From contig JAJEKB010021019.1 of NCBI GenBank assembly GCA_022393335.1, positions 1,733,571-1,797,570 on the forward strand: 64,000 nt of DNA. The letters are read 5' to 3'. The position numbers and the translations under genes are program-made. Shown piece by piece: positions 33,001-45,830 of the stretch. The DNA is from Macrotrachela quadricornifera. Its lineage: Eukaryota; Rotifera; Eurotatoria; Philodinida; Philodinidae. Every line of letters begins with the position of its first letter. Position 1 is the first letter of the stretch. The notes beneath the pieces are model-generated. The model ran no database searches and had not been told where the DNA came from. It was given only the letters and a program-made list of their open reading frames with translations.

Positions 33001-36000
33001 TAGTAACTTCATTCTTATTACAATCGACCTCGGAATTAACAATGAAAAATTTATTTTATCTAATGAATTTACCTTATCAAACAATAGATCTTTATTATTT
33101 ACATCATTTTCAATTTATAGAAACATTCTTTACATCCTTTATTAGCTTTGTTCAACCAGAATCTGTTCAAATTATTCCATTAAATACGAAATTAATAGGA
33201 TATAATTGGTTTCGAATGTTTGTATTAGAATTATGTGAAAATATTCAAATGGAAGAATTGCGAAATATTCAATTTGGTAATCGTAGATTTCATCAAGTAT
33301 TAAAACAACAACGAAACTTAGTTTTTCATACACTAATTTTAACTGAATTAAAAAGTTTAAGAACATTAAGACAAAAGTCAATTACTAACGAAATATATCG
33401 AAATCCTTCTCTAAATAATGCTGCTATAGATTGGTTTATTGCAATATCAGAAAAGAAATCATCAACTATCGATATGGATCTCTGTACAAATCAATTATTA
33501 ATGCTTTTACTTCGTTGTATACATTTATATGATCATGTAAGATCTGTATGTGCGACATATGATTATATTCAAGAATTATTAAACATCTATCATAACAGTC
33601 TACAAATAACTACTCGTCTACTTGCATTGAAGATTTTACGCGATTTAGTGATATTAGTACCATCAGATACGAATGGTACAATGACTGATATTATTCAAAA
33701 TTTATTAACTGATATTTTATTTTATATTGGCGAGAATTTTAACGAACATCGAACAATAGATACAAGTATCGATATTGTTACTGAATTTATTTATATTTAT
33801 CGTACATTGATGTCTGAATATTCCCCATGGCAACGAATAGCAACAAAATTAATTATCGATGCTTTAAAATTGAGTCTAAACTTTGATTTGACATCATTAG
33901 AATCTATTGATATAAAACAAATGAATTTCTTTCTAGCATCATTATGTATTTTTGGTGGATATGTTCGACCGTATTGCTTAGGATCTGTTGTACAAGTTCA
34001 TAATCAGCTAGAATCAGGAATCATTATCGAGGTTGGTACGAGTACTCAAGAATTGGATACATCTGATCCATTATCATATCTTGTTCAGTACACCACAACA
34101 AATAAAACAAAATGGGTTATGGAAAATGAATTACAGATAATAACTGATATTCAACCACCGAATCTAATACTCTTACCAATGGTTGATGAATCACAAGCAA
34201 CCGTTCATTTTATTCTCGATACGTTGGGTTATTTTGCACAAATAGATACATCAACGACAGAATCGTTAATGCTATTACAGATTAAACGTCGTTCCATAGC
34301 AGCTTTCTATTCATTACTAAATAATAAACAATTAGTTGAAATTTTCATGCAAAAACCATATGTATCTCTTATTGCAAAATTATCCATATCGTCTCACAAT
34401 GATAACTCGACGGTGGATTTACAACTATTGAATAGATTACATTTAGAACAGTATAGTTTAAGTTTAGATAGATGTGAAAGAGCAAAAAAAATAGTGAACA
34501 ATGAGCAGAACGTACCAGTAGTTTGGAATCATGCGAAAATTAACCGTGATCCACTCATTTTAAATGCTATATCTACGACCATATTAGAATGTAATGGATG
34601 GAGACCTTATGTATCAAAATTCGAAATTCGATCATTTCAACAGGGTCGAATGGGTGATAGTGAACTCAATATTGTTCCATTACGACCCGATATTCGCTTA
34701 CCGGAACCTGACGAATGTGGTACGAAGCATAAATTTAAAGGAAGAATTAATGTCACCAATACCACTGATCGTCTTTATTATCCAACTTTTTTTGTTAAAG
34801 ATTTACAATTAAGTGAAGGTAAATGGTATTATTGTATTCGACCATTATTAAATCGTAAAATTGTAATTGGATGGGCAACAAATGGATTCAGTCCAACTCC
34901 TGATGTTGGAAGAGGAGTAGGAGATGATGAATATTCATGGGGTTACACTGGATTACATGGTAGATGTTTTCATAATTATCAACGAATTATTTTTTGTGAT
35001 GAAATTCGTTGGAAAAAAGATGATGTTTGCGGTTGTGGTATTGAAATTAATGGTGAACATACAGTGATTAAATATTGGTTAAATGGAAAATTATTAGGTA
35101 CTTGCTTTTCACATACATCAAATACAAATATCGAATCAGCAAGTCAATGTAATATGTTACCAAATGGTTCTAATACAACTTATTTTCCTACTATCAGTGT
35201 ACATGTGTATGGTAAATTTGAAAATACAAGTATGGCTGATTTTATATTTAGTCCAGAAGATATGATCGAATGTCCATTACCAGAAGGTTATAAACCATTG
35301 TTATTACCGAAATTAATTAATATAGAAAATTTATTGGTTGCATATCCTTCGAATGCTTATCTAATTAGTAATTATGATCAAGATTATTTTCATACTATTC
35401 GACATTCTCAATCGGAATCAATGGATGAAAAATGCTGTTTTCTACGTGATTTTGTTAATAATCATCATCTTGAAACTACATTTACCATTGATGCAATCAT
35501 TCAAGATAATCATCTATTAAAATTATCGAAAGATGATAATGGTTTGCCACTTTCGATTGATAGTCATGAATCATTAACGATTAGTTTTGATTTTGAAATA
35601 TTAACAACAAACACAGCAGAAAATAGTCCAAATGAACTGGATATTATATTATTTGCATTAGATAATAGGACTTTTTCTATTCGAATACCATTGAATAAAC
35701 TCAACGACGACTTTATTGATGAAATGATACCCCATCGAAATCGAATTACAATCATATTTCAAGTAAACGAACAAACGAAAATCTATATGAACAATCGATA
35801 TCAAACATTAGATTTCTATCATACATTTGATTCTGTAACAAAGACAAAATTAAATTTACATATTTTACCATATATAGATGCTGGAATTAAAAATCTAGGT
35901 ATATGGAATTATCCACTTTCAGAAGAACACATTCGACGTCTTTTCATTTATGGTCTCTCCTATGTAGCAACCGATTATCGACGATTGAAAGAATATCGAA

Positions 36001-38824
36001 GAGAAGTAAATACATTCACATTTACTCAAGAACAACAATACTTTATCAATGAATTACTTATTCCATTTAATCAACCATTTGATACAAATATTTGGGAGAT
36101 GACAAAAAAACAAGTTAATCATGATGAATCGATTTATTTCAAAACAATATCTGAAACTCATCAATCAGTAGTACAATTATTTGGTAATAAAACTTATCTT
36201 ATTTTAAATACATCATCTAATTTATGGTCTGAATATACATTAATTCTCGATATTTTCATACCAAATTTTCCTACAAAGAATTATTCATCTCAATCTTCCA
36301 ATAATGATTCACAGTTAACATTACTAACATTAGATACACAATCAGAAATTTATATTACACACGATGGTCATTTTTGTATAACCAAAGGAGAACAGAGTAC
36401 ATCAACACTAAATTTAAATGAATATATCCGTTTAGTCATTTCTGTTCAACGAAAATGTTTAAAGATTTATGTCAATGGTATATTAGAACTTAATGCATCA
36501 ATCATATATGATCAATTTAAAGTCAAATTTGGACATATTGATCTATTTAGAGAAATAGATTTAACTAAAAATATGATCAATGAAGATCAACTTCGAATTG
36601 AATGTAAATCAATTACATTTATCAATAAATCAATTGATTTTTCTTCTTCATTCATTATAAAAGAATTGATCAAGTCAACTGAATTCTCATTAGATAAATT
36701 AACTATTCCACCTTTTTCAATTCTATCATCGAGTTTAATAGGAATTGGATACAAAGAAGAATGGATCAAATTCATAATCAAACACTATAATACAACAAAT
36801 ATTCAATTGATTGATACAATTATACGTGAACAAAATCAACTGATATCAAAGACATATATGGAAGAGCAACAACTGCATAAAACTAATACTTTATCACCAT
36901 TAAATTCTTGTATTAATGAAGAACAGATCTTAGTAGAATATGACATGAAACTAGAAAAACAATGGTATTGTCAATCGATTCATGGTTTAGGTATCTATGA
37001 TAAACTAGTAGAATGGATCCAAGCTAAAAATTCAACGAAACAATCATTAATTACAGATCCTTTCTATAAATTACTTGATTTAAACAAATCTGAACAAGAT
37101 GAAATGAAGACAGATAATGGTTCAAGAAAAAATTTATCAACATTTATTCCATATGTACATAGACAAATGGCACAAAAACAATATTTTAATTCACGTCGTG
37201 ACTGTGAATATCGATTGATAACGATCTATGCTCGTTGTGTTCTCTTGAATATGTTGAAAGTGTGGTCCACTAATGATCAATCAAGATTATTTCCAATTGA
37301 AAAATTTGGTGATGACAATTGTATTATTAAGTTACTACGATTGATAGACTATCATTATAGGTATGAACAAATACAATCGGATGAAATTATAAATAGAATA
37401 AAATTACCTATAGTATTGATACTAAAGGCTGAAATGAAAGAAGTACTGACACAAAATTTAATTACCGATGAAATATTCAAAACAAAAGCTCCATCATTAT
37501 GTCAACTACAAAAATATATCATTGATGAATCGATTCGATTTTTAATGGAATCATCGTTATTAGATATCAATAATGATGATGATGAACCAATTCATGAACA
37601 AACAATCATCAAACAATTAAACTTAGATTTTCTTTTCAAGACAATATATTTATTTTTGGAATTATTGACTGATAATTCCATAGAACAATATCAAATAGAT
37701 TTAATTATTTCATTTTTATTTCCAACATTTTTCATCAAAATCTTATTCGATCTATTTTTATTAGCACCATCACATCAATCAAAAATATTTATTCTTCATA
37801 TTTTTACTGGGTGAGTAGAAAAACTAAAAAGAACAGATAGCTTTCTTAACAATTATAAGATATATATAATCTACTGCGACAAGTTTATTTCAAAATGATG
37901 TTCCACACTTCGTTAGTTAAGAGCCAAGTTAAATGATATCTGATAAGATTTTTCTTCTTCAGTACAATAAAGAGAAATTAGCTAACATCATCTGAGCATT
38001 TAAAGATAATGATGACAATTTAAGCTATAATAAAAATCCTGATTTCGTATAGCATCAAGATAATTTCACAGAACACTACTTGATTGACTTCTATTTACTA
38101 ATTTAGATTAATTCAAATAAGTGACAAATTCAATTTAAATGAAAATATTCAAGATTTTGTACTCCAACTCTGGATTGAATTAATAACAAATAAAATATTG
38201 ATAGATAATTCAGAATTGAAAAATCTTCGAATTGCTCTCATGGATTTATCATTTGCATTATTCAAGAGACATCAACAATTTTTATCAAAATTAGATCTAT
38301 GTTTTCAGAATGTATGTAATGAATTCGAATATATTGGTGAATGGACACCTACATATTCAAGTTACATATATCATGTTACGATAGTACTGAAAATCAAAGA
38401 TGACTATAAGGAAGAAACAAATACTGTGCCAATTCAAGGATATATTTTGTGGAAGTTAAAATCAGCTCCTGAAGATTCAGGAAATCTATATAACATTGGA
38501 CATGCTGTCCGAGAATTTGTAGTAGGTACATTTCAAAGAGATACACGTCAAATGGAATTTGCTGGTGTGAGCAAAAGCGTCGGTGCCGAAGGCCTCCTTA
38601 ATCTTGGTCGATATCAATTTATTGTGAGCCAAGATGAAACGTCATGTGAAGGAGGAACATATGCGGATTATCAATCAGATTCTTACACTTTTCAAGGCAA
38701 GACACGAAAAGCAATCATACGAGAAACAATTGAAGAAAATATCAAAGATTATCAGCAGAATAGCAAGCAACAATTAAATTATGAACTCATGCACAAGATT
38801 GATACGATACTGTTAAACATTTAA
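30072..38824 (+). CDS. Giant SPRY/concanavalin-like domain protein, 2818 aa
   Basis: Exon 1 (30072-37810, 7.7 kb) is joined by a 296-bp GTGAGT...TTTAG intron to exon 2 (38107-38824); the split codon (gg|a) keeps the frame. The N-terminus MGQQLSS fits an N-myristoylation site. Residues about 60-1290 are helical and Leu/Ile-rich, probably armadillo/HEAT-like. Residues about 1300-1360 form a small beta segment (GSVVQVHNQLESGIIIEVG, then KTKWVMENELQ). Residues about 1570-1725 are a SPRY domain (LQLSEGKWYYCI, IVIGWATNGF, YSWGYTGLHGRCFHN, IKYWLNGKLLGTCF). Two lectin/LamG-like sandwiches follow at about 1800-1985 and 2040-2190, then a UBA-like helix bundle near 2218-2256. The C-terminal ~150 residues (EWTPTYSSYIYHVTIVLKI, GYILWKL, VGTFQRDTRQMEFAGVSK) form a separate beta-rich module. 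No RING or HECT domain is visible. Likely a large cytosolic or membrane-tethered scaffold; exact orthologue not recognised. Confidence 0.85.
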
Positions 38825-40122
38825 ATACATAGACATAGTAAACTAAAAGTTATAGAGAACAGAAAAAGATATTCTACGAATATCTATATGAATTTCTACT
38901 TTTTTCTAATACAATACAGTAGAAGATAGAAAGTAAAGCTTAATTTTATTTTATTTTTTTTATGAAAAAGTAGAGCGTCTTTCGTACTATTTTTCTATGT
39001 TATTTGATCATTATTCAACTTATATCATAATAATAAAATAGAAGATAAGAACTATTTCGTTCGCAAATATACTGGCAGCATGAATACTCATAAGTATTTT
39101 TTGAATGAAATTTTAATTAAAAATAGACTATGAGATAAATAGTTGTTTGATAGGATTTTTTATTCGAAATGTCTCTCTTTTGAGAAAAATATACATATGT
39201 GTGATTTTTCTGTATATGAATTATACACTTGAGTGAATCTGGTATTCCAAACAATGTCATTTTTTCCTCTTTTTTTTGTGCCTTTCTTTCTTCTTTTTTT
39301 CTCAAGCTTGAAAGAAAAGGTAAACAATGTTTAATTAACTTTCTTATGTTATAATACCTTTTTCCGTTTTTGAATATTTTACATTTTAGTGGCGACCATT
39401 GGTATATGATCGATAATTTATCTCACCCCCTTTTGTGTATCTCCTGACCAAACTACAAAGAGTTAAGAGCTGATTTTTTTACTACAAATGTCAATTGGTG
39501 GACACTACTCAATCTTGTAAATATCATGGTTCTAACTCATTCTTGAAGAAAATTATTAAAAAAAATACTAAAATACATCCTGTTTTCTAGTTGGTAACAC
39601 TTTCCGACCTAAATCATTAAGATCATGTTAATTCCTGTATGTCATCATTTTTCTCTCAAAAAAAAAGAATGATAATTTGCAAAACCATCTTTTCTTATAC
39701 TTCGAAATGTTGTCGTCCGTTTCATACAAAAGATTCATGTACATAAGATGATTAAACCTATGCAAACATAAAAATTAATCGTTTCAACAACATAGAAATA
39801 TTCTGATGATAAATATGCCTCAATCAAAATTTTACAGGCTCTGTTAAAAATATTTTTTGGTAACGTATAAGGTTACTGTGATTTTTACTTTTTATTTTGT
39901 ACAGAATAAACATTTTTTATGTTAAATTAGTTTGAAGAACACCAAGGGAGAAGGATAGAAAGAAATATATATTCGTATTTTTTTCGCTTTACCTGTGTGC
40001 ATTCATACACTTATAATTACTGAAAGAAAAAAAAAAGTTTATTTGCATTATATATATAGAATTCAAACAGCGCAAGTATAAAACAGTAGCATTACTTGAT
40101 TTACTTATTTTTTTGTCGTGAG
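38825..40122. other. Intergenic DNA between giant gene and Ly6-like gene
   Basis: AT-rich with poly-T and poly-A tracts. A 62-codon frame on the minus strand (39117-39305) is Lys/Glu low complexity over a T-rich tract and is rejected. Confidence 0.4.
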
Positions 40123-41150
40123 ATGTCGTTTAAAATAATTCTATTAATGTTATTATTGACTGAATCTAGTGAAGGATTCTTCAATGGTGATACATCGACA
40201 GTAGCCAACAAAACACCAAATCGTCTTAATTTACGATGCTACTATTATGGTAATGTGGAAAGTAACTCGGAATATTGCTCTTATCAATATTATTCTAATG
40301 GTTCATCATCAAAAATAGAATATGATTATATGCGAGTAACAAGTATATATAAAAATATTGCTGAACGATGTACTGGATATACAGATACAACTGATATTGG
40401 TTTTGGATTGTGTTCACCTTTGGAATTTGATTCTTCTGATATATCAATACTTTGTACTTGTGCTACAGATATGTGTAATGTTAATTTTACTTCATGTAAA
40501 TCATCAGTTACTAATCAATTAGAAACAAATTCTGCACCTCCTGTTCTTACTTCAATGATTCCTGAGTTGAATACACAAGTATCTTGTTATGATTCACCTG
40601 ATTCATCAAATGCAAGTTACTATTGTGCAAGTTTTGTTTCTCCTTTTATTGATATTCAAAAATGCAATGAATATACTCGTAGCCATACAGTACTATGTAT
40701 GTTAAGCGTAACTGAAGACGAACCATTTCATATTGCATTAACCACAGATATTTACAAGTTTTATCTATCTGGAGCACTTTCTAGAGTATATCAATATAAT
40801 CAGGAATCAAGTACAACATTGTTTTACAATGAAACATTAACATCTTTCTATATAAAATATATTTTACGCTATATGGATGGGAATAATACTGTAGAATTGA
40901 ATATGCAAAGATGTTTTTGTACTGAAAACTATTGTAATTACAATTTAACAACTTGTCTTGCTTCATATAGAAGAACAACAACAACAATGGTAATACCAAT
41001 AGGGAATAGTATCAGAAGTAAGTTATTAAATGATTATATTTATCATATGAAGAAATTCTTTTTTTTTCAGATGTACCAAACAATATCATTGTATTTATAT
41101 GCCTTTATTTCATCATCAAACTACTTTCTCTTTCAAATCTTTCAATTTAA
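40123..41150 (+). CDS. Ly6/uPAR-like surface protein with two LU-type domains
   Basis: Two exons, 40123-41017 and 41071-41150, with a 53-bp GTAAGT...TTTCAG intron, giving 324 aa. The start chosen is MSFKIILLMLLLTESSEG, a good signal peptide; an in-frame Met 9 codons upstream is also possible. Two cysteine-rich modules follow, each closing with a Cys-x-Cys-x4-Cys-Asn signature: LCTCATDMCNVNFTSC and RCFCTENYCNYNLTTC. This is the CxCxxxxCN ending of three-finger (Ly6/uPAR) domains. Many N-x-S/T sites suggest glycosylation. After splicing the protein ends in a hydrophobic tail (NIIVFICLYFIIKLLSLSNL), fitting a GPI signal or a membrane anchor. Without splicing the tail would be a long Phe-rich artefact. 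Probably an external cell-surface protein; ligand unknown. Confidence 0.7.
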
Positions 41151-41921
41151 TCTTCAATTTATTCATATATTTTTATTCAAAATGAACTCAACTTATGTAG
41201 TTAGAAATTTAAATTTTCATCTTTTTTAACAAAACATTTATTCTAATATTTTATTGCAACGTAATTAATTATCACGATTTTAAAACAAGATCCTCTCAAG
41301 GACAACATGACTTCACTGAACGCTTCAATTTATGACTTATACAATGAGAATATGAAAATAAAAAAAGTAGCCCGATGTTGTTCGAGTTTTCTATAAAACA
41401 TAATGACTCTTCATGATTTATCCCAAAAAGCTTAGAGTATCTTCCAGATATACTCGGAAATCATTCTAAACTTCTAGAAAATACTTTCAACATTTTGTAT
41501 ATTCAAAAATCGAAAATGCAAAGATATACAGAGACAGGTTAAAGGTTTTTGAGGAAATCTTCAAGTTGTCAGAAATAGTACCACACTTTCTCAGAACACA
41601 ATTCATGACTTTCAGATTTGATTCTTCGAAAATCTAATAGTTTCCGATCAGTCTGAAATCTATAAGATGTCCTCGGAAATTTCAGATGGGTTTGGAAGCC
41701 TTTCCGCATATTTCTTTTGATTTCTGAAATAGCTTTAGGAAGAGATTCGGTTTCTATAAGCACGTCTTTTTCGCAATGCACCTTCAGATAGCTCTAAAAA
41801 GATTATAGGTGTGATGAGCAGTTACAGCTTTAAACCATAGCAGATGATCATCTGAAGTTACTTCTTAACACCAGTAACAATTTGTATCCCTTATTAGTAA
41901 CTCTCTATGAAGTATATCTAT
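41151..41921. other. Intergenic DNA before hAT MITE
   Basis: No gene seen. It contains several related short words (AGTTTTCTATAAAAC, TCCAGATATACTCGG) without a regular period. Confidence 0.35.
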
Positions 41922-42217
41922 CAGAGTTCGACTCGGGTCGGCTCAGATCACAAAAAAACTTACTGATATCGAATTTTACATAAGGCAAACAGCAGTTCTA
42001 GGTGAGATAATGATTTCATTCTTTTGAATGTTGCAAGAACTCGCACAAGCGCAGTGAAAAGACCCTTAATTCCTGAAAAAAATTCACTTTGATTATCCAA
42101 AAATTGCCTTAAATCTCGGGTCGGGTCAGATTCAACTATTTTCGGGTTGGGTCAGGTCAGATTAAACTGTCCTCGGGCCGGGTCGGGTCACAAAAAAATG
42201 ATTCATGTCGAGCTCTG
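41922..42217. mobile_element. hAT-type MITE, 296 bp, perfect 8-bp target duplication
   Basis: The element starts CAGAGTTCGACTCGGGTC and ends GTCGAGCTCTG, inverted ends with the canonical hAT CAGAG...CTCTG form. ATATCTAT flanks both sides (41914-41921 and 42218-42225). The right half holds three copies of a CGGGTCGGGTCAG-type subrepeat; a matching TCGGGTCGGCTCAG block lies just inside the left end. No coding frame. Confidence 0.9.
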
Positions 42218-42225
42218 ATATCTAT

Positions 42226-43474
42226 ACATGGCAACACAAGTGATGCTCTCAGACAGTTGCCCCCCAACGACACATACACCCCAAGTAGACGTGGGTGTGG
42301 GTGTGAATGTGAACAAGACAGAGGGTGAGTTTCGTTTTGGACTGGGGCTAGCTCTTGGCCTCGAGAGAAAATGTCGCTGGGAAGCAACTGTCCTGGGAAA
42401 CATCCTTCACGAAACCATCTGTGCATATAAAGAAAAATGTTTGTCTATCTGCCTGGTTTTTATGCACTTCGGCACCATATGAGCAAATGCAACCATACAT
42501 TGCAGGATAGATCCTTTTGTTCGGAAGAAAGTCAAAGACTACTTTTTACGGAAAGAAAAGGATCGAGATCTTACTAGTTGGAAGAAAATCAATAGGAATC
42601 GAGTTTTTGGGAAAACAAATATCATTGGATGATCCTTAGAAGGACATCAGGAATTTGAAATCTATTAAACTCGACTCTCTGCTGGGTGATCCATGTCAAA
42701 TATAGTTCGAGTTTTCTGAAAATCGATTTTTCAAGGATTATTTGCGATGAGGACTTCAAGTTAGTGATCTGCCCTTGTGAAAAGTTTGTACGCCAACTAC
42801 TAGCTCATAGATATAGACTTCTTAGATTACCAAAGGCTACGTCAAGCTAAAATCTTCCGTTTGTCTTTCATTGCGACCATTCAGAGTACAGTGTAACTCA
42901 AGAGAGAAACAGCTGAATTCCAGTCGACAGTGTCCTTTAGAATTCCTGTAATCACATTGTGTTCTCTCGTATCGTTAAAATACAATAGTGGGTTGCTCGA
43001 AGCGAATTAACGAGGATCTTCAATACTTATAATTGACACGGACGGTACCATCTGCCGTCTCTACAATAATGGAAAATTACCAAGCAGGAGATAATTGGTT
43101 CCAATCAGCAGAATCTCTGGAATCCCATGAAATCTTGAAATTAGCTGTTATCTCCTTCGTGTAAATCCAGCGACACAAGGTGCGATTCATTGTCGTAATT
43201 CTGTCGATAAATAAAGATTGTGAACTCGACGTTCTAGTATAATTAGATGTAGCGTTCTGCTTTGTTTTGATCAAACGTGCATTTTTGTTTTTGCAGTTCT
43301 ATCGACGAACCGATTTTTTAGAAGGGTTCTCTCTACTACTTAGGTTTTCTGTATGGCCTCGAACTCAATGAGAATTTTACATGTATACATATTCAGATTG
43401 AACTTTCCAAAGCAACGCCGGGCACTTCTGCTAGTATATAAATATATAAAAGTATAATATGGATTAAACGGAGT
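42226..43474. other. Intergenic DNA with a GT-rich tract
   Basis: A GTGGGTGTGGGTGTGAATGTG-like tract lies near 42292-42315. Frames on both strands at 42157-42482 are open mainly because of this composition and match nothing known. The rest has no gene. Confidence 0.35.
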
Positions 43475-43818
43475 CGGTAAATTTTCAGCGCGGAAAAGTT
43501 CAGCACAAGGAATAATCAGCACGCGAACGTCCGTCATGAAAAACACACCGTGAAACTCTTAGTGTGGATAACAGCGTGACTGCAAGTGCTGGATACGTGT
43601 TGCGCTGCTACTGGATATTCTTCTCAATGTGTGGGTCCGTGAAATGTATTTCTAACTCATTTTCATCCATACCCACACCCACATTTACGTTTATTATCTA
43701 ACCTATACCTACCGGCACCCGCATCCGCACGAAGACTCTCATGGGGTGGTTTTTCATGATGGAGGTTTGCGTGCTGATTATTCCTAGTGCTGAACGTTCC
43801 TATGCTGAAAATTTCGGT
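43475..43818. repeat. Inverted repeat, ~88-bp arms, ~166-bp loop
   Basis: The arm at 43475-43563 (TTTTCAGCGCGGAAAAGTTC, AGCACAAGGAATAATCAGC) is matched in inverse at 43730-43818. The two arms give the same peptide pattern on opposite strands (FFM--V-VLIIP-AE----EN), as expected for an inverted DNA repeat. MITE-like. No target duplication identified. Confidence 0.65.
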
Positions 43819-45830
43819 TCCCAGATTAATGAACTTCAGTTTAGATCACTTGGCACAATTTCTAAAAATAACTGTTTGCATTATGGCCAAAACATTTTCC
43901 TCTCTGTATATATCATAGTATGACAATAAGCACCTTAATTAATTTTTTGTTGCTTAAAGAGCTTTGATTTGCTACTCATTCTTTCTCTCACGTCTTTTAC
44001 TCTTAAGTAAAAGCGTTGAGAAAATGTTTGGACTGATTTTAAGTTGACTTAAGTGGTAGGCAGAAATGAAAAAAATAATATGAAAATAAATCAATACTTA
44101 CCATAACGCACAAAAAGAATTCATGTCAAACTATTTTTATGAAGCCTTTCTTTTTCACCACTCTTATTAAACATTTGCCGTTGTGTATAGAGACCATGGT
44201 TGCCACATAAAAAAAAAATTAAGAATCAAAAATTTTTTTTCATGATCAGAAATTAATCAGAAAATGTTTTTTTCCAAGTTAATGGTTAATCTGTGTGTAT
44301 ACTGACACTGAATGCTCAGTGAGGTTTCTGTTCATTAACTCATACTTTATTTTCAATGGTATTTCACTATAAATAAAAGACAATACAATGAATATATTGT
44401 TTAGCTAATACAAGAAAAACTAATAAAAACACTTAGCGACAAACTCTTTCACAAAGCGATTCGACACGTTATAGTGATTTCCAAGATATTCATTTTGAAT
44501 ACATTTACAAAGAAGGATTTTAAAGTAGATATAATAAGCATAATCCTTCGCCTTCATCTCGCCGAGAGAAAAGTCTATTATGTCTTTCCAAAGAGCATAT
44601 TTATTCTCCAGAAATTAATTTGATAATCCAAAACATTTACAATTTTCTAGAAATCGCTATAACGCATCATATGGTGACTTATGCTGGAAAATGTTGTAAG
44701 AATACGAAAAAATTCTTCCTTTGCTCCTTCTTGTGGTGAGATATTGTATAGCATGCCTACATTTACTATACAATTCGAAGATAATTTCACAGATGTCAAA
44801 GTTAAAGAACGACAAAGAGAAACATATCACCTGTCATCTATTGATATAGTAAAGGAAAAGAAAAAAATTGAAATGAATGATACTACGGCATGTTTAAATT
44901 TCTGTGTTACGGTAACAAATGTCTATAGTAGAGTAAGACTAGTATTGGTATTGTAAAACTGCCGAGACTTGCATCTCTAATGTAGTGCTCTAATTGTTCG
45001 AAAATCAAGTTTTTTATCACATGTAACAAGGGGTTACTCAAATGAGTGAAACTTGATTTGATTCAATCTTTGAAATACAAATCAATAGTGTTATCAATCA
45101 GTAATTGCTGTACGACAGCCAATCTATATACTGACAAATACATGACTTTAAATACACGGAGTAATACACAGTCATGATGATTAAAACAATATTCAGAATA
45201 TTGATTATAGCTATTTCGAAGTGTCAGATTGCAAAAAAGTTTTTTACGAATAAATAATGAATGTTTCAGCTATTCTAATATATTTTTAAAATTCATTATT
45301 CTAGTATTAAAATAACTCAATTTTTCGAAAGAAAAAGAAACATAACAAGTTCTCAATGTCTCGTCTCGATCGATATTAATTTCAATTATTCTTACCTTTA
45401 TAATTTCTCTTTTAATATACTCCAAACATTTTCTATAGATCAAATGTTAGTTAATTCTGCAGCACAAGTTGGTGGATCAAATGAATTTATATTAATCATA
45501 TTTAATAGTATTCAAAACTATCGCTTTATTTATGATCTTGAAAAATAACATTTCATCAATTACCAATTCTTTAATTGTTTTTTGTATGAGTTTTAACCAC
45601 TCATTAAAACAAAACTAAAAATGACTTTGCTTTGGTTGAATACAAGAACGATGAATTTTAAAAAATATATCAGAATTTCTAAGACATCTCTTATATGGTT
45701 AGTAAATTAATATGAATGAAAAGGATATTAGAAATGCTAATTATTTGATAGTTCCTTCTATTTTTATACATTTAAAATAAAGAAAAGAATAAAGTGGAAT
45801 AGAATGAATTGTAAATATATGTTTAAATGT
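43819..45830. other. AT-rich intergenic DNA
   Basis: A 91-codon frame at 44681-44956 (SMPTFTIQFEDNFTDVKVKE) looks protein-like over about 60 residues but matches no family I know and lacks neighbouring exons. Otherwise nothing seen. Confidence 0.35.

Noticed and set aside
39117..39305. Lys/Glu-rich 62-codon frame on the minus strand
   Set aside because: Reverse reading of a T-rich and TTC-rich tract.
42157..42482. Frames on both strands around a GT-rich tract
   Set aside because: Open because of low-complexity GT/AC content; no family resemblance.
44681..44956. 91-codon frame
   Set aside because: Partly protein-like but no recognised family, no start context and no flanking exons; left as a note in the intergenic entry.
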